Source: Parvularcula sp038745625
GTDB lineage: Bacteria > Pseudomonadota > Alphaproteobacteria > Caulobacterales > Parvularculaceae
Reading direction: 5' to 3'
DNA length: 7,106 bases
NCBI GenBank assembly: GCA_038745625.1
Contig: JBCDLG010000139.1
Span: 1 to 7,106, forward strand
The notes beneath the pieces are model-generated. The model was given only the letters and a program-made list of their open reading frames with translations. It did not search any database and was not told the DNA's origin. The translations under genes were made by a program, and so were the position numbers. This document shows positions 1 to 6,533 of this stretch, piece after piece (positions within the stretch are counted from its first letter, which is position 1; each line of letters starts with the position of its first letter).

Positions 1-141
1 CAAATGACCCCCCGTCACCGACACCGCATCAACAACCTCAGCCCGCAGCTCATCACAAAGCTGCCGCAAATCCGAAGCCGGAAGCTCCCGCAAATCAGAC
101 GGATAAGAAACACGATCAAGAAGTGGCGTCACATGGGTCAT
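1..141 (-). CDS. dxs: 1-deoxy-D-xylulose-5-phosphate synthase, N-terminal fragment (cut by window edge)
   Basis: DXS condenses pyruvate with glyceraldehyde 3-phosphate in a thiamine-diphosphate-dependent reaction, the first step of the MEP route to isoprenoids; it is cytoplasmic. Only 47 codons are present (full DXS is about 620-640 residues). They show the usual opening: TPLLDRV at residues 5-11, a spaced LRELPASDLRQL segment, and DAVSVTGGHL at 38-47. His46 aligns with the catalytic His49 of E. coli DXS (established for the family; the alignment is mine). The start is the only in-frame ATG, since an in-frame stop lies at 160-162. No good Shine-Dalgarno sequence precedes it. It lies 55 nt downstream of xseB on the same strand, a common pairing in proteobacteria. 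Oddity: 45 of 47 codons end in G or T, quite unlike xseB or proC. Identity is confident despite the short length. Confidence 0.9.
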   Translation of the reverse strand, partial: MTHVTPLLDRVSYPSDLRELPASDLRQLCDELRAEVVDAVSVTGGHL

Positions 142-196
142 GACGCAGTGCGGTAGGGCTTACCGAACACAGCTGCAAGGCCTTTTAGCGACGGTG

Positions 197-448
197 TTAA
201 TCGAGCTGGGCTGGTTCCGTTGCGACCTGGCCGGTTTTGTCGATCACGATTTTTTCAATGCGTTCTTTGGCCCCGGCCAGGGTCGTCTCGCAATGCGCCT
301 TGAGCGCTGCGCCGCGCTCGTAAAGCGTGATCGATTCTTCGAGGGCCACATCGCCGCTCTCAAGCTTCCCGATGATCGCCTCGAGCTCTTTGAGCGCATC
401 CTCGAACGAGAGCTTAGCGATATCGGCGTTGGGTTTGGCTTTGGTCAT
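197..448 (-). CDS. xseB: Exodeoxyribonuclease VII small subunit
   Basis: XseB is the small subunit of exonuclease VII, which degrades single-stranded DNA from both ends; several small subunits bind one XseA catalytic subunit. The 83-residue length is normal for the family. Residues 14-66 carry the family helical core: SFEDALKELEAI, then KLESGDVALEES (28-39), then LYERGAALKAHCE (42-54). The reading frame is open further upstream, but ATG at 448 is chosen because the family begins just before the SFE motif, an AAGGA lies at 460-464 (11 nt upstream), and the codon overlaps the stop of the preceding phosphatase gene as ATGA (445-448), which implies translational coupling. The dxs gene follows after 55 nt. 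xseA is not in the window. Confidence 0.95.
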   Translation of the reverse strand: MTKAKPNADIAKLSFEDALKELEAIIGKLESGDVALEESITLYERGAALKAHCETTLAGAKERIEKIVIDKTGQVATEPAQLD

Positions 449-1080
449 GGGGCAGCAAGTCCTTCGGCGGAGGGGCGCGGTTTGGGCGAACGGCTCGTGG
501 CGCTGCCCCTCATCTTGTAGGCCCGATAGGACCAGTAATGGTTCCGGCCTTGGTGCTCCACGAGCTCCCAGCCGCGCTTGATGATGTGGCGGTGGACCAT
601 CCAGTTGAAATAGCCGTGCGCGCAAAGCAGCACGTCGCCGCCACCTTGCGCCTCTGCAATCAAGCGATCAGTCGCCTCACGCACGCGCCTTTGCGCGCCC
701 CAGTGGCTTTCCACGCCCTTGGGCGCAAAACCGAAGAACCAGAATGAGCGGCTGATCACGCCCCAAGTGGTCGGCGTGAGCTTCACGCCCGGGACCGGGG
801 GTGGCGGCAGCGGCGCCTCCACAAAGAGCGAGTCCTGCGGCACCTCGCGCGCACCCTGGACCACTTTCTGCGCGGTCTCGATCGCCCGCGGCAGGGTCGA
901 CGAGAGCACAAGCTCAGCGTCCGAGGCGATGTCGATCAAGCCCTGCGGCGGCTCCTCGCCGGGCGCGAGGCCCGCCAGATCATAATTCGCCCACCATGGC
1001 CCGTATTCGCGCGCGGTGATCTTCACACTGCGGTCGACATCGGGGCGTCCATGACGCGCTGTGACGATCATCCCTGTCAT
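445..1080 (-). CDS. Histidine phosphatase (phosphoglycerate mutase-like) family protein
   Basis: This 211-residue protein carries the histidine phosphatase signature. The phospho-acceptor motif RHG is at residues 9-11 after a short hydrophobic strand (IVTA). SSTLPRAIETA at 60-70 contains the conserved substrate-binding Arg65. A likely acid, Glu88, sits in VEAPLP, and the second histidine is His155 in LLCAHGYFNW. Family members remove phosphate from small molecules or from phospho-histidine proteins; the substrate cannot be told from sequence. A proline run at 92-96 and a basic, Ser/Pro-rich tail after about residue 190 lie outside the core fold. The tail's last codons overlap the xseB start by 4 nt. 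It follows proC by 43 nt, so it is probably co-transcribed. ATG at 1071 (Met4) is an alternative start; neither start has a convincing ribosome binding site. Confidence 0.85.
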   Translation of the reverse strand: MTGMIVTARHGRPDVDRSVKITAREYGPWWANYDLAGLAPGEEPPQGLIDIASDAELVLSSTLPRAIETAQKVVQGAREVPQDSLFVEAPLPPPPVPGVKLTPTTWGVISRSFWFFGFAPKGVESHWGAQRRVREATDRLIAEAQGGGDVLLCAHGYFNWMVHRHIIKRGWELVEHQGRNHYWSYRAYKMRGSATSRSPKPRPSAEGLAAP

Positions 1081-1123
1081 CGCCGGGCTCTTAGAGAGGC
1101 TCGCTGGTCATCGCTAGCGTATT

Positions 1124-1945
1124 CTATGCCCCGCCAAGCACCTTGGCCCGGGCGTAGGCGGCATCGACAGCGTCGACAAAGACTTGGCCGATCTGCCTAT
1201 CGTTCAAGACGTCGAGGCCAGCAGCCGTGGTGCCGCCTGGGCTGGTGACGGCGCTGCGGAGCTCGCCAGCATCCCGGCCATCGGTCTCAAGAAGCCTCGC
1301 CGCCGCGACAACGGTTTCCGCTGCCAAGACGCGGGCATCGTCAGGGTTTGCGCCTTGCGCTTTGGCGGCCTCTTCGAGCGCTTCGACCACCCGGAAGACA
1401 AAGGCGGGGCCGCAGCCGGTGACACCCATCAGCCGGTCGAGCTCGTCTTCGTCCTCGCACCAGTGGACCGCGCCCGCTGCGCCCATCAAATGCGCACCGA
1501 TCTCCTTGTCCTCCGCGGTGAGTGCTGGGTTCGCGGCCAGAAGCGTCACGCCGCGGCGCACCTTGGCGGGAAGGGTCGGCATGGTCCGCAGCACGCGGGG
1601 GGCCGGGTTGTTGGTCTTGAGAAGCTTGGTGATCTCGTCGGCGGTGATCCCCGCAGCAATCGAGATAAAGAGCGTCGCCTCAACATCAGGCCAAACGAGG
1701 CCAGGCAACACGCTTGGAAATTGCTGCGGTTTCACCGCGAGAACGCAGACATCATAGGCCGCGTCCTGCGCAGGGTTGAGCTGGAGCCCTGCCCCAGTGA
1801 TCATCGCCTCGATGTCTGGCGCGGGCTTCGGGTCCACAATGGCTGAGCTGTCACGATCAAGAATGCCGCTATCGATCCAGGAGCGAAGCAGCGCGCCGCC
1901 CATCGAGCCGGCGCCAATTTGAATCATCCGAAGGGGCTTGGTCAT
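1124..1945 (-). CDS. proC: Pyrroline-5-carboxylate reductase
   Basis: ProC reduces 1-pyrroline-5-carboxylate to L-proline with NAD(P)H, the last step of proline synthesis, in the cytoplasm. At 273 residues it has the normal length. The N-terminal Rossmann domain has GAGSMGG at 11-17 and VKPQ at 71-74; SIAAGIT is at 95-101. The C-terminal dimer domain has GPAFVF at 179-184 and the signature ELRSAVTSPGGTTAAGLDVL at 228-247. Two usually strict motifs are altered: the common MPNTPA is MPTLPA at 122-127, and SGSGPAY is TGCGPAF at 176-182. The overall fold signature is intact, so I still expect an active enzyme. ATG at 1945 is preceded by a weak AGGT 7 nt away. It diverges from yhhQ across 47 bp and probably leads the proC-phosphatase-xseB-dxs unit. 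Confidence 0.95.
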   Translation of the reverse strand: MTKPLRMIQIGAGSMGGALLRSWIDSGILDRDSSAIVDPKPAPDIEAMITGAGLQLNPAQDAAYDVCVLAVKPQQFPSVLPGLVWPDVEATLFISIAAGITADEITKLLKTNNPAPRVLRTMPTLPAKVRRGVTLLAANPALTAEDKEIGAHLMGAAGAVHWCEDEDELDRLMGVTGCGPAFVFRVVEALEEAAKAQGANPDDARVLAAETVVAAARLLETDGRDAGELRSAVTSPGGTTAAGLDVLNDRQIGQVFVDAVDAAYARAKVLGGA

Positions 1946-1978
1946 AGGCCGGACCTAGGCAAAGCTCGGCAGGAAGAA

Positions 1979-1983
1979 AAGGA
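1979..1983 (+). promoter_or_regulatory. Ribosome binding site that fixes a TTG start for the transporter gene
   Basis: AAGGA lies 9 nt upstream of TTG at 1993, good spacing for initiation. A second AGGA is at 1971-1974. The frame is closed by a TAG at 1945-1947, with no ATG or GTG between that stop and 1993. TTG is therefore the only reasonable start before the first membrane segment. Confidence 0.7.
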
Positions 1984-1992
1984 TCAGCTGTT

Positions 1993-2733
1993 TTGGATCA
2001 ACCCACCTCACCGACATCAGGCGTCGATACGATCGAGACCATCCGTGGTGCGAGCGTCGATGAGATCCAGTTCAAGCACTACGAACTGCTGCTAGCAGCG
2101 ACATGCGTCATTGTTGTCTGCTCTAATATCATCGGTGCAGGGAAGGTTGCTGATGTCGGCGGCTTTGCGTTCGGCGCTGGCGTTTTGTTCTTTCCCCTCT
2201 CCTACGTGCTCGGCGATGTGCTGACGGAGGTTTATGGCTACAAAAAAGCGCGTCGCGCGATCATGGCGGCGACGGGGGCGGCACTGTTCGCGGCGCTGAT
2301 GGCGGCCGTGATCACCGCGATGCCTCCGGACACTGCATGGAACAGTGATCTGGGCGGGGTCAGCAGGCAGCAAGCCTTTGCCGCCAATTTCGGGCAAGCG
2401 CCAAGGATTGTGCTTGCGTCGCTGATCGCGCTTTTCGCTGGCGAGATTGCCAACGCGCAAGTCATGGCACGGATGAAGGCGAGGCTTGAGAATTCAGCCC
2501 TCTGGCAACGGACGATTGGTTCGACCGCCGTCGGTCAAGCGGTTGATAGCCTGCTCTTCTACCCACTGGCCTTTCTCGGTGTGTGGGAGACGAGCCTGGT
2601 GATCACGGTGATGATCACAAACTACTTATTGAAAGTCGCTTGGGAGGCGATCCTGACCCCCGTGACTTACCGGGTTGTGGGAGCACTCAAGCGATCCGAA
2701 GGCGTTGATGTCATTGATGCGCCAGGGCGTTAG
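1993..2733 (+). CDS. yhhQ: Queuosine precursor transporter (YhhQ/QPTR family)
   Basis: YhhQ-family proteins are inner-membrane transporters; E. coli YhhQ imports preQ0 and preQ1, precursors of the tRNA wobble base queuosine. The 246-residue product has about six hydrophobic segments, near residues 31-49, 56-76, 89-109, 137-156, 176-197 and 201-222. Family motifs are clear: FPLSYVLGDVLTEVYGY at 67-83, GEIANAQVMARMK at 150-162, GSTAVGQAVDSLLFYPLAF at 176-194 and LLKVAWEAILTPVTYRVV at 212-229. The roughly 30-residue N-terminal tail before the first membrane segment is poorly conserved by eye. Translation starts at TTG with an AAGGA 9 nt upstream. No preQ1 riboswitch could fit in the 47-bp gap to proC, and none was seen. 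The stop codon overlaps the convergent YbjN gene's stop. Substrate specificity is inferred from the family. Confidence 0.92.
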   Translation: MDQPTSPTSGVDTIETIRGASVDEIQFKHYELLLAATCVIVVCSNIIGAGKVADVGGFAFGAGVLFFPLSYVLGDVLTEVYGYKKARRAIMAATGAALFAALMAAVITAMPPDTAWNSDLGGVSRQQAFAANFGQAPRIVLASLIALFAGEIANAQVMARMKARLENSALWQRTIGSTAVGQAVDSLLFYPLAFLGVWETSLVITVMITNYLLKVAWEAILTPVTYRVVGALKRSEGVDVIDAPGR

Positions 2734-3233
2734 GCGGTCCCAGCTGGCTCAAGCACGCAGGCGTCGAGCGCGTCCTGCGCGTTTTTCCCGCCCCAAATCA
2801 CATAGTTGAAGGCGGGGTAGTACTGCTCGAACGCTTCCATCGCACCGCGCAGCAAGATCTCCGCTTGGCTTGGCGACATGGCCTGGTCTTCGGACAGAAC
2901 CGCGCCGTTGCGGTAGATAATTCCTCCGTCCTCGCACCAAAGATCAAAGTGACCAATCCACAGGCGTTCATTCACCAGAGCAAGAAGCCGAAGGACATCG
3001 TCCTTGCGCAGCATGGGGACTTTCATCTCCAGCGGCGCGCCGATCTGCAGCACCTGCGCATCAGCCCGCCAGGAGAACCACAACGAGATGTCGCGCCAAC
3101 TGCCGGACAGAGAGACGTGCACCTCGGTATCATCCACCCGCTGCGCATCAAGCTCAGCCGAGTGAGCGAGCTGCTCAATCATTTCAATCGGGTTGGTATG
3201 CTCAGGACGAAGATGAACGGCATATAGCGGCAT
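2730..3233 (-). CDS. YbjN domain-containing protein
   Basis: The 167-residue protein matches the alphaproteobacterial YbjN-domain family: LLALVNERLWIGHFDLW at 83-99, EDGGIIYRNG at 101-110 and the strongly typical tail EQYYPAFNYVIWGGKNAQDA at 136-155. YbjN domains have a fold like type III secretion chaperones; the biochemical role is unknown, though E. coli YbjN has been linked to motility and stress phenotypes. There is no signal peptide or membrane segment, so it should be cytoplasmic. ATG at 3233 has a GAGGG only 3 nt upstream, tight spacing; Met18 is a possible later start. It ends in a 4-bp stop-to-stop overlap with yhhQ (2730-2733). I recall this gene often sitting next to proC and ubiK in alphaproteobacteria; here it is separated from both. 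Confidence 0.85.
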   Translation of the reverse strand: MPLYAVHLRPEHTNPIEMIEQLAHSAELDAQRVDDTEVHVSLSGSWRDISLWFSWRADAQVLQIGAPLEMKVPMLRKDDVLRLLALVNERLWIGHFDLWCEDGGIIYRNGAVLSEDQAMSPSQAEILLRGAMEAFEQYYPAFNYVIWGGKNAQDALDACVLEPAGTA

Positions 3234-3320
3234 GAACCCTCACAAGCGTTACGACACCAAACACGTCTTCTGGTGGTGGCAACGATAGCGGGCTGATTTG
3301 CGATTCGAGCCAAGCGCGAG

Positions 3321-3335
3321 TTGCACCATGTGCAA
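3321..3335. repeat. Perfect inverted repeat TTGCAC-CAT-GTGCAA
   Basis: Two 6-bp arms are separated by 3 bp in the gap upstream of the YbjN gene, about 88 bp from its start. The short spacer and full symmetry suit a dimeric regulator's operator rather than a stable hairpin. No regulator is identified. Confidence 0.5.
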
Positions 3336-3349
3336 AGAGTGTTCGTGCT

Positions 3350-3370
3350 CGCCCATAAGACACATGGGCG
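3350..3370. repeat. Perfect 7-bp stem with 7-nt loop (CGCCCAT/ATGGGCG)
   Basis: Arms CGCCCAT (3350-3356) and ATGGGCG (3364-3370) flank the loop AAGACAC. Neither strand has a U-run after the stem, so it is not a canonical intrinsic terminator. It lies between the DUF1501 stop and the YbjN start and could be a weak terminator, an RNA-processing or stability stem, or an operator. Confidence 0.45.
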
Positions 3371-3409
3371 CTCCGACACAAGCAAAGGTTGTCCGCATAA
3401 CCCTGGGAT

Positions 3410-3419
3410 ATTGATCAAT
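3410..3419. repeat. 10-bp perfect palindrome ATTGATCAAT
   Basis: A symmetric AT-rich site with no spacer, 26 bp beyond the DUF1501 stop codon. It could be a protein binding site; a 10-bp palindrome can also occur by chance, so support is limited. Confidence 0.3.
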
Positions 3420-3445
3420 CGGCGCTACCGAACAGGCTTCCAGGC

Positions 3446-4819
3446 CTAAAAGATATCCACAGCATCGGCATCAAACCGGCCAAGGTTCGGGAAAACGGAT
3501 GCCATGTCGCTCGCCGGCACCCCGAACCAACGCCCAAGCGCCGCGCCGTATTGTTCAATCGCTATCGTCGGGATGAGCCCACCCCGCCTGGCCCAAGCCT
3601 GATCGTGATCGAGTGTAGGGGGCGTCAGCTGGCCGATCACGCGGCCACCCTTCACCGCGCCGCCCATGACAAAGTGATGGCCACCCCAGCCATGGTCCGT
3701 ACCCGATGCATTAGCGGCCAGCGTGCGGCCAAAGTCAGATACGGTGAAGGTTGTCACCTTGTCGCCATAGCCTTGGCGCTCAAGAACGGCATCGAACCTG
3801 GAAAGAGCCTCCGCGACCTGGCGCTGCTTCGCCGGCAAAGTCTCGGCTTCGTTGCGATGGGTGTCGAAACCGTTGAGCGAGACGACGAAGACCTGGCGCT
3901 TGGCCTCGTGCTGCGATCGCGCGTCGATGGTCGACATCACCGCAGCGAGGGCATTTGACAGGCCATTGCCTTCGATCGCCACCCGGTTGCCGATCGGGTT
4001 GTTGTGAACGATCGCCCGCATGAACGCCGCCTGCTGCAAGGCACGGCTCTGTTCACGCGCGACGTCGCGCATCAAAACGTCGACATGCTGATGGTCATTG
4101 CCGATAAGATGATCGCGATAGATCGCATCAATCGGCCGGGAACGACGCCCGGGCGTCTGGCGTAAGCCTGGGATGTTGGCCATGCGCGGCCCGGTGAGCG
4201 CGAGCTGATCGACGTCGCTTCCCTGTCCAATCGCCTGAACCCCGGAAAAGGAGATCGACGAGAAGGGCGAGGTGACCGCCAGCCGATCGAGAAACCGACC
4301 GCCCCAACCCACATTGCTCCCCTCAAGGTTGAGCGTCGACCACATCGCATACTGATCGCTATGGCTGGCAAGGCGCGGCGGCTGTAAGACTTCATCGGCC
4401 TCAAGCGCTTGCCGCGTGGTCGGGGCCATCAAAGGCCCAACATTGGCAACCAGAGCCAATCGGCCCTTGCTGTAAAGATCAGCAAGCGGCGCAAACTCAG
4501 GCACTAATCCGTGGTTTTCAGCTCCTGCCCCGGGCAGCGGCAGCAAGGCAGCGCGATCGCGGCTTGTCCCGGCAACTTCGGCATAACGTTCCAAGAGCGA
4601 TACACGTCGAGACGACCAGGCCGCGTAGCCCCCCCGGTCGACGGGGATAACGGTGTCGAAATTGTCGAGACCACCTCTCAGCATAACGCAGACAAGCGCT
4701 TTGTAGTCGTCCTCATCGCTCGCAAACGCGGGGAAGGCTGTAAAGCCCGCCGCGGCCAATCCAAGGGTGCTCACCCCACGGATGATATCCCTGCGAGAGA
4801 ACGGTGGTCTGTCGCTCAT
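3446..4819 (-). CDS. DUF1501 family protein with twin-arginine signal peptide
   Basis: A 457-residue exported protein of unknown function. The N-terminus has a Tat signal: FSRRDIIRG at 7-15 (Arg9-Arg10), a hydrophobic stretch at 16-30 and a likely cleavage after AFA (31-33), so it is probably exported folded. DUF1501 motifs follow: LVCVMLRGGLDNFDTVIP at 42-59, HSDQYAMWS at 153-161, GFDTH at 317-321, FTVSDFGRT at 358-366 and GTDHGWGGHHFVMGG at 373-387. The family is related in fold to alkaline phosphatases and sulfatases; the conserved Asp/His residues (D319, H321, D362, D375, H376, H381, H382) could bind metal, which is my inference. The ATG overlaps the stop of the DUF1800 gene by 4 nt (ATGA, 4816-4819), so the two are translationally coupled; no separate ribosome binding site is obvious. 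Such pairs recur in many bacteria. Length is normal and the frame intact. Confidence 0.93.
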   Translation of the reverse strand: MSDRPPFSRRDIIRGVSTLGLAAAGFTAFPAFASDEDDYKALVCVMLRGGLDNFDTVIPVDRGGYAAWSSRRVSLLERYAEVAGTSRDRAALLPLPGAGAENHGLVPEFAPLADLYSKGRLALVANVGPLMAPTTRQALEADEVLQPPRLASHSDQYAMWSTLNLEGSNVGWGGRFLDRLAVTSPFSSISFSGVQAIGQGSDVDQLALTGPRMANIPGLRQTPGRRSRPIDAIYRDHLIGNDHQHVDVLMRDVAREQSRALQQAAFMRAIVHNNPIGNRVAIEGNGLSNALAAVMSTIDARSQHEAKRQVFVVSLNGFDTHRNEAETLPAKQRQVAEALSRFDAVLERQGYGDKVTTFTVSDFGRTLAANASGTDHGWGGHHFVMGGAVKGGRVIGQLTPPTLDHDQAWARRGGLIPTIAIEQYGAALGRWFGVPASDMASVFPNLGRFDADAVDIF

Positions 4820-6474
4820 CGCTGCACCATGAACTCTGGCGACGTGGTCACCATGTCAAACGCAAGCGCGACTCGCCGACTTTGTGGGTCGTGGCGCTGG
4901 CGATTATTCGGCTGCTGATCGATCGTCCATAAAGCGTTGACGATACGGTTGCGGGTGGCCTTGGGAAGCGTGCCAGCAGTGAGATAGAGGTCGATCATAT
5001 CGACAAGTCGGCCAGGTCGGCCTGCCGCTGAAAGATAGGGGCCAAGGTCGGACGGGGGCAGTTCAGTGGTTTGGCAACCCATCAGAACGGCGCAGCGGCC
5101 TGCCCATACCGTCTGTGCCGCAAAATGCGTGGCGGTCATGATCTGCGTTTCGGGAGCGACAGCACCCTCCACCTCCGCATTTGATCCTGGCCGCACATAG
5201 CTTGGCCGGAAGAAATTGAAGACAGTCGGCGAGTGAAATGGGACCTGCCGCGCCCAGGCATCGTTCGGCCGATGAAGCTCCCCCAAGTCAGGAACAACGC
5301 CCCTCTCGCCAACCTGATGATCTGCCGAAAGCGCCCTAAATATGTGAATAGCACGAATGATTGGCTCACGGACCTTGCCTCTAGCCGCCTCGTCCCTATC
5401 GGGCTTCTCGCGCGCCTCGGGGTCGAGCAAGATCGCGGCGGTCGTCGCCTCAAGATCACACCGCTCGCCGGAACCAAAGGTCACGCCTCCCTCGGCAGTA
5501 TACTGACCTTCGTTGAAGACACGCGCGACACGTTCGACGTAAGCAGGCGACGGGTTCGAACTCACAAATCGCTGGATCAGCTGCTTGACCACAAAAGGCG
5601 CAACATTGGGATGAGAGAGAAGATGATCCAGCGCTTCGTTGACGCTCGCCACAGGATCGCTCCCTGGGCCGATCACAGCGCCCAAAACGCGCTTTTCCGA
5701 CGCCTCATGGTAGTCGGGAAAGCCGATCAACGTGCCGCGAAAGGGGCGCGCTTTACGCCGACTTAAGCCAAAATCCTCCCCAGGCAGAGCAAGCCCAGTG
5801 AACACCGCAGCCAGCTCGCTGACATCGTCTTGGTCATAGGTGGGAACGCCCGTGGGGGTGCCATCGATCTCAAGCTCTTCAAGCCCAATCGTAAAGAGCT
5901 GCATAATCTCACGGGCATAGTTCTCGTCGGGCACCACGCCCCGCGCTTCATCCGCTTTCTGATTTTTATAGAAGGTGAGATAGATCGCCATGGTTGGCTG
6001 AAAGCTGACGCGGCGGATGAGCGTACAGTAATTACCAAGCGCCTCCTCCCCGAGAACATCGACATAGTCGAGATAGGCCGGAAACGCCCGCCGGGTGATG
6101 GTATCGTCGAGCGAGGCCACAACAATCTGGCTCAGTGCAAAACGCATCCGTTGGCGGAGCTGATCCTCGCCATAGAGCGCCTCTTCCCAAAAGAGATCGA
6201 TCAACTCGTCGGTCTGCTTGCGCTCCCGCACCTTGCGGCTAGCGTCAATGCGGTCTCCGGCAGAGACATAGGGCAGCGCCATCTGATGCTGCAGCCAACC
6301 GACATAGCCTCGCTCTTGAAGATCAGCGATGCTCGCTCGGTTAGGACCAAAGCTTGCCTGGATTAAAAACCGAGCGGCCTCTTCATCCGAGATCGTCTGT
6401 GCGCAAGACAGTCCGCAGGCGGCCCAAAGACCAACCCATGCCGCCGCCATCCAAGAGAAGCCCGCTCTCACCAT
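4816..6474 (-). CDS. DUF1800 family exported protein
   Basis: A 552-residue protein of unknown function, first gene of the DUF1800-DUF1501 pair. The N-terminus looks like a Sec signal: a basic residue at 3, a hydrophobic core at 8-22 and a likely cleavage after SCA (23-25). Cysteines at 20 and 24 lie in poor lipobox contexts, so a lipoprotein is less likely. DUF1800 features: AARFLIQASFGP at 33-44, QLRQRMRFALSQIVV at 105-119, NYAREIMQLFTIGLEEL at 185-201, HPNVAPFVVKQLIQRFVSS at 288-306, AILLDPEAR at 347-355 and FHSPTVFNFFRPSYVRPG at 413-430. The product appears complete. The function is not known for the family; a partnership with DUF1501 is inferred from their regular linkage and the 4-nt gene overlap. 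It begins 43 nt after ubiK on the same strand and may share its transcript. Confidence 0.93.
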   Translation of the reverse strand: MVRAGFSWMAAAWVGLWAACGLSCAQTISDEEAARFLIQASFGPNRASIADLQERGYVGWLQHQMALPYVSAGDRIDASRKVRERKQTDELIDLFWEEALYGEDQLRQRMRFALSQIVVASLDDTITRRAFPAYLDYVDVLGEEALGNYCTLIRRVSFQPTMAIYLTFYKNQKADEARGVVPDENYAREIMQLFTIGLEELEIDGTPTGVPTYDQDDVSELAAVFTGLALPGEDFGLSRRKARPFRGTLIGFPDYHEASEKRVLGAVIGPGSDPVASVNEALDHLLSHPNVAPFVVKQLIQRFVSSNPSPAYVERVARVFNEGQYTAEGGVTFGSGERCDLEATTAAILLDPEAREKPDRDEAARGKVREPIIRAIHIFRALSADHQVGERGVVPDLGELHRPNDAWARQVPFHSPTVFNFFRPSYVRPGSNAEVEGAVAPETQIMTATHFAAQTVWAGRCAVLMGCQTTELPPSDLGPYLSAAGRPGRLVDMIDLYLTAGTLPKATRNRIVNALWTIDQQPNNRQRHDPQSRRVALAFDMVTTSPEFMVQR

Positions 6475-6487
6475 AACTTGGGGGCTT

Positions 6488-6496
6488 ACCTCCTCC
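6488..6496 (-). promoter_or_regulatory. Strong ribosome binding site for the DUF1800 gene, unusually far from its ATG
   Basis: Read on the minus strand this is GGAGGAGGT, nearly the full anti-Shine-Dalgarno complement. It ends 13 nt before the ATG at 6474, longer than the usual 5-9. No ATG, GTG or TTG codon lies between it and that ATG, so the start call stands. Confidence 0.6.
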
Positions 6497-6511
6497 AGGT
6501 TACGAGACCGC

Positions 6512-6533
6512 GAAGAGCTAGGCTCCGCTCTTC
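6512..6533. repeat. Inverted repeat spanning the ubiK stop codon (GAAGAGC/GCTCTTC)
   Basis: Arms at 6512-6518 and 6527-6533 are perfectly complementary over 7 bp with an 8-nt loop. On the minus strand the stem encloses the ubiK stop codon (6518-6520) and precedes the DUF1800 ribosome binding site. No U-run follows, so it is not a standard terminator; it could weaken read-through or set mRNA stability between ubiK and DUF1800. Confidence 0.4.

Noticed and set aside
449..625. Extended N-terminus for xseB, starting at 625
   Set aside because: The extra 59 residues are Arg/Pro-rich out-of-frame translation of the phosphatase gene; the family start at 448 has a ribosome binding site and an ATGA overlap.
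1184..1846. Long plus-strand open frame (220 codons) opposite proC
   Set aside because: It is fully antisense to a confidently identified proC, has no recognisable motif, and its openness is expected from codon bias in a GC-rich gene.
1946..1992. preQ1 riboswitch ahead of the queuosine-precursor transporter
   Set aside because: Only 47 bp separate the gene from proC, and I see no C-rich pseudoknot pattern of that riboswitch class.
3321..3335. NtrC binding site
   Set aside because: NtrC sites have TGCAC and GTGCA separated by about 7 bp; here the spacer is 3 bp, so the geometry does not match.
3179..3418. Small minus-strand open frame in the gap before the YbjN gene
   Set aside because: It overlaps the YbjN start, is rich in Cys and Arg in no recognisable pattern, and the region's inverted repeats look regulatory rather than coding.
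5233..6366. Two plus-strand open frames (177 and 178 codons) opposite the DUF1800 gene
   Set aside because: Both lie inside a clear DUF1800 coding sequence on the other strand and show no family motif.
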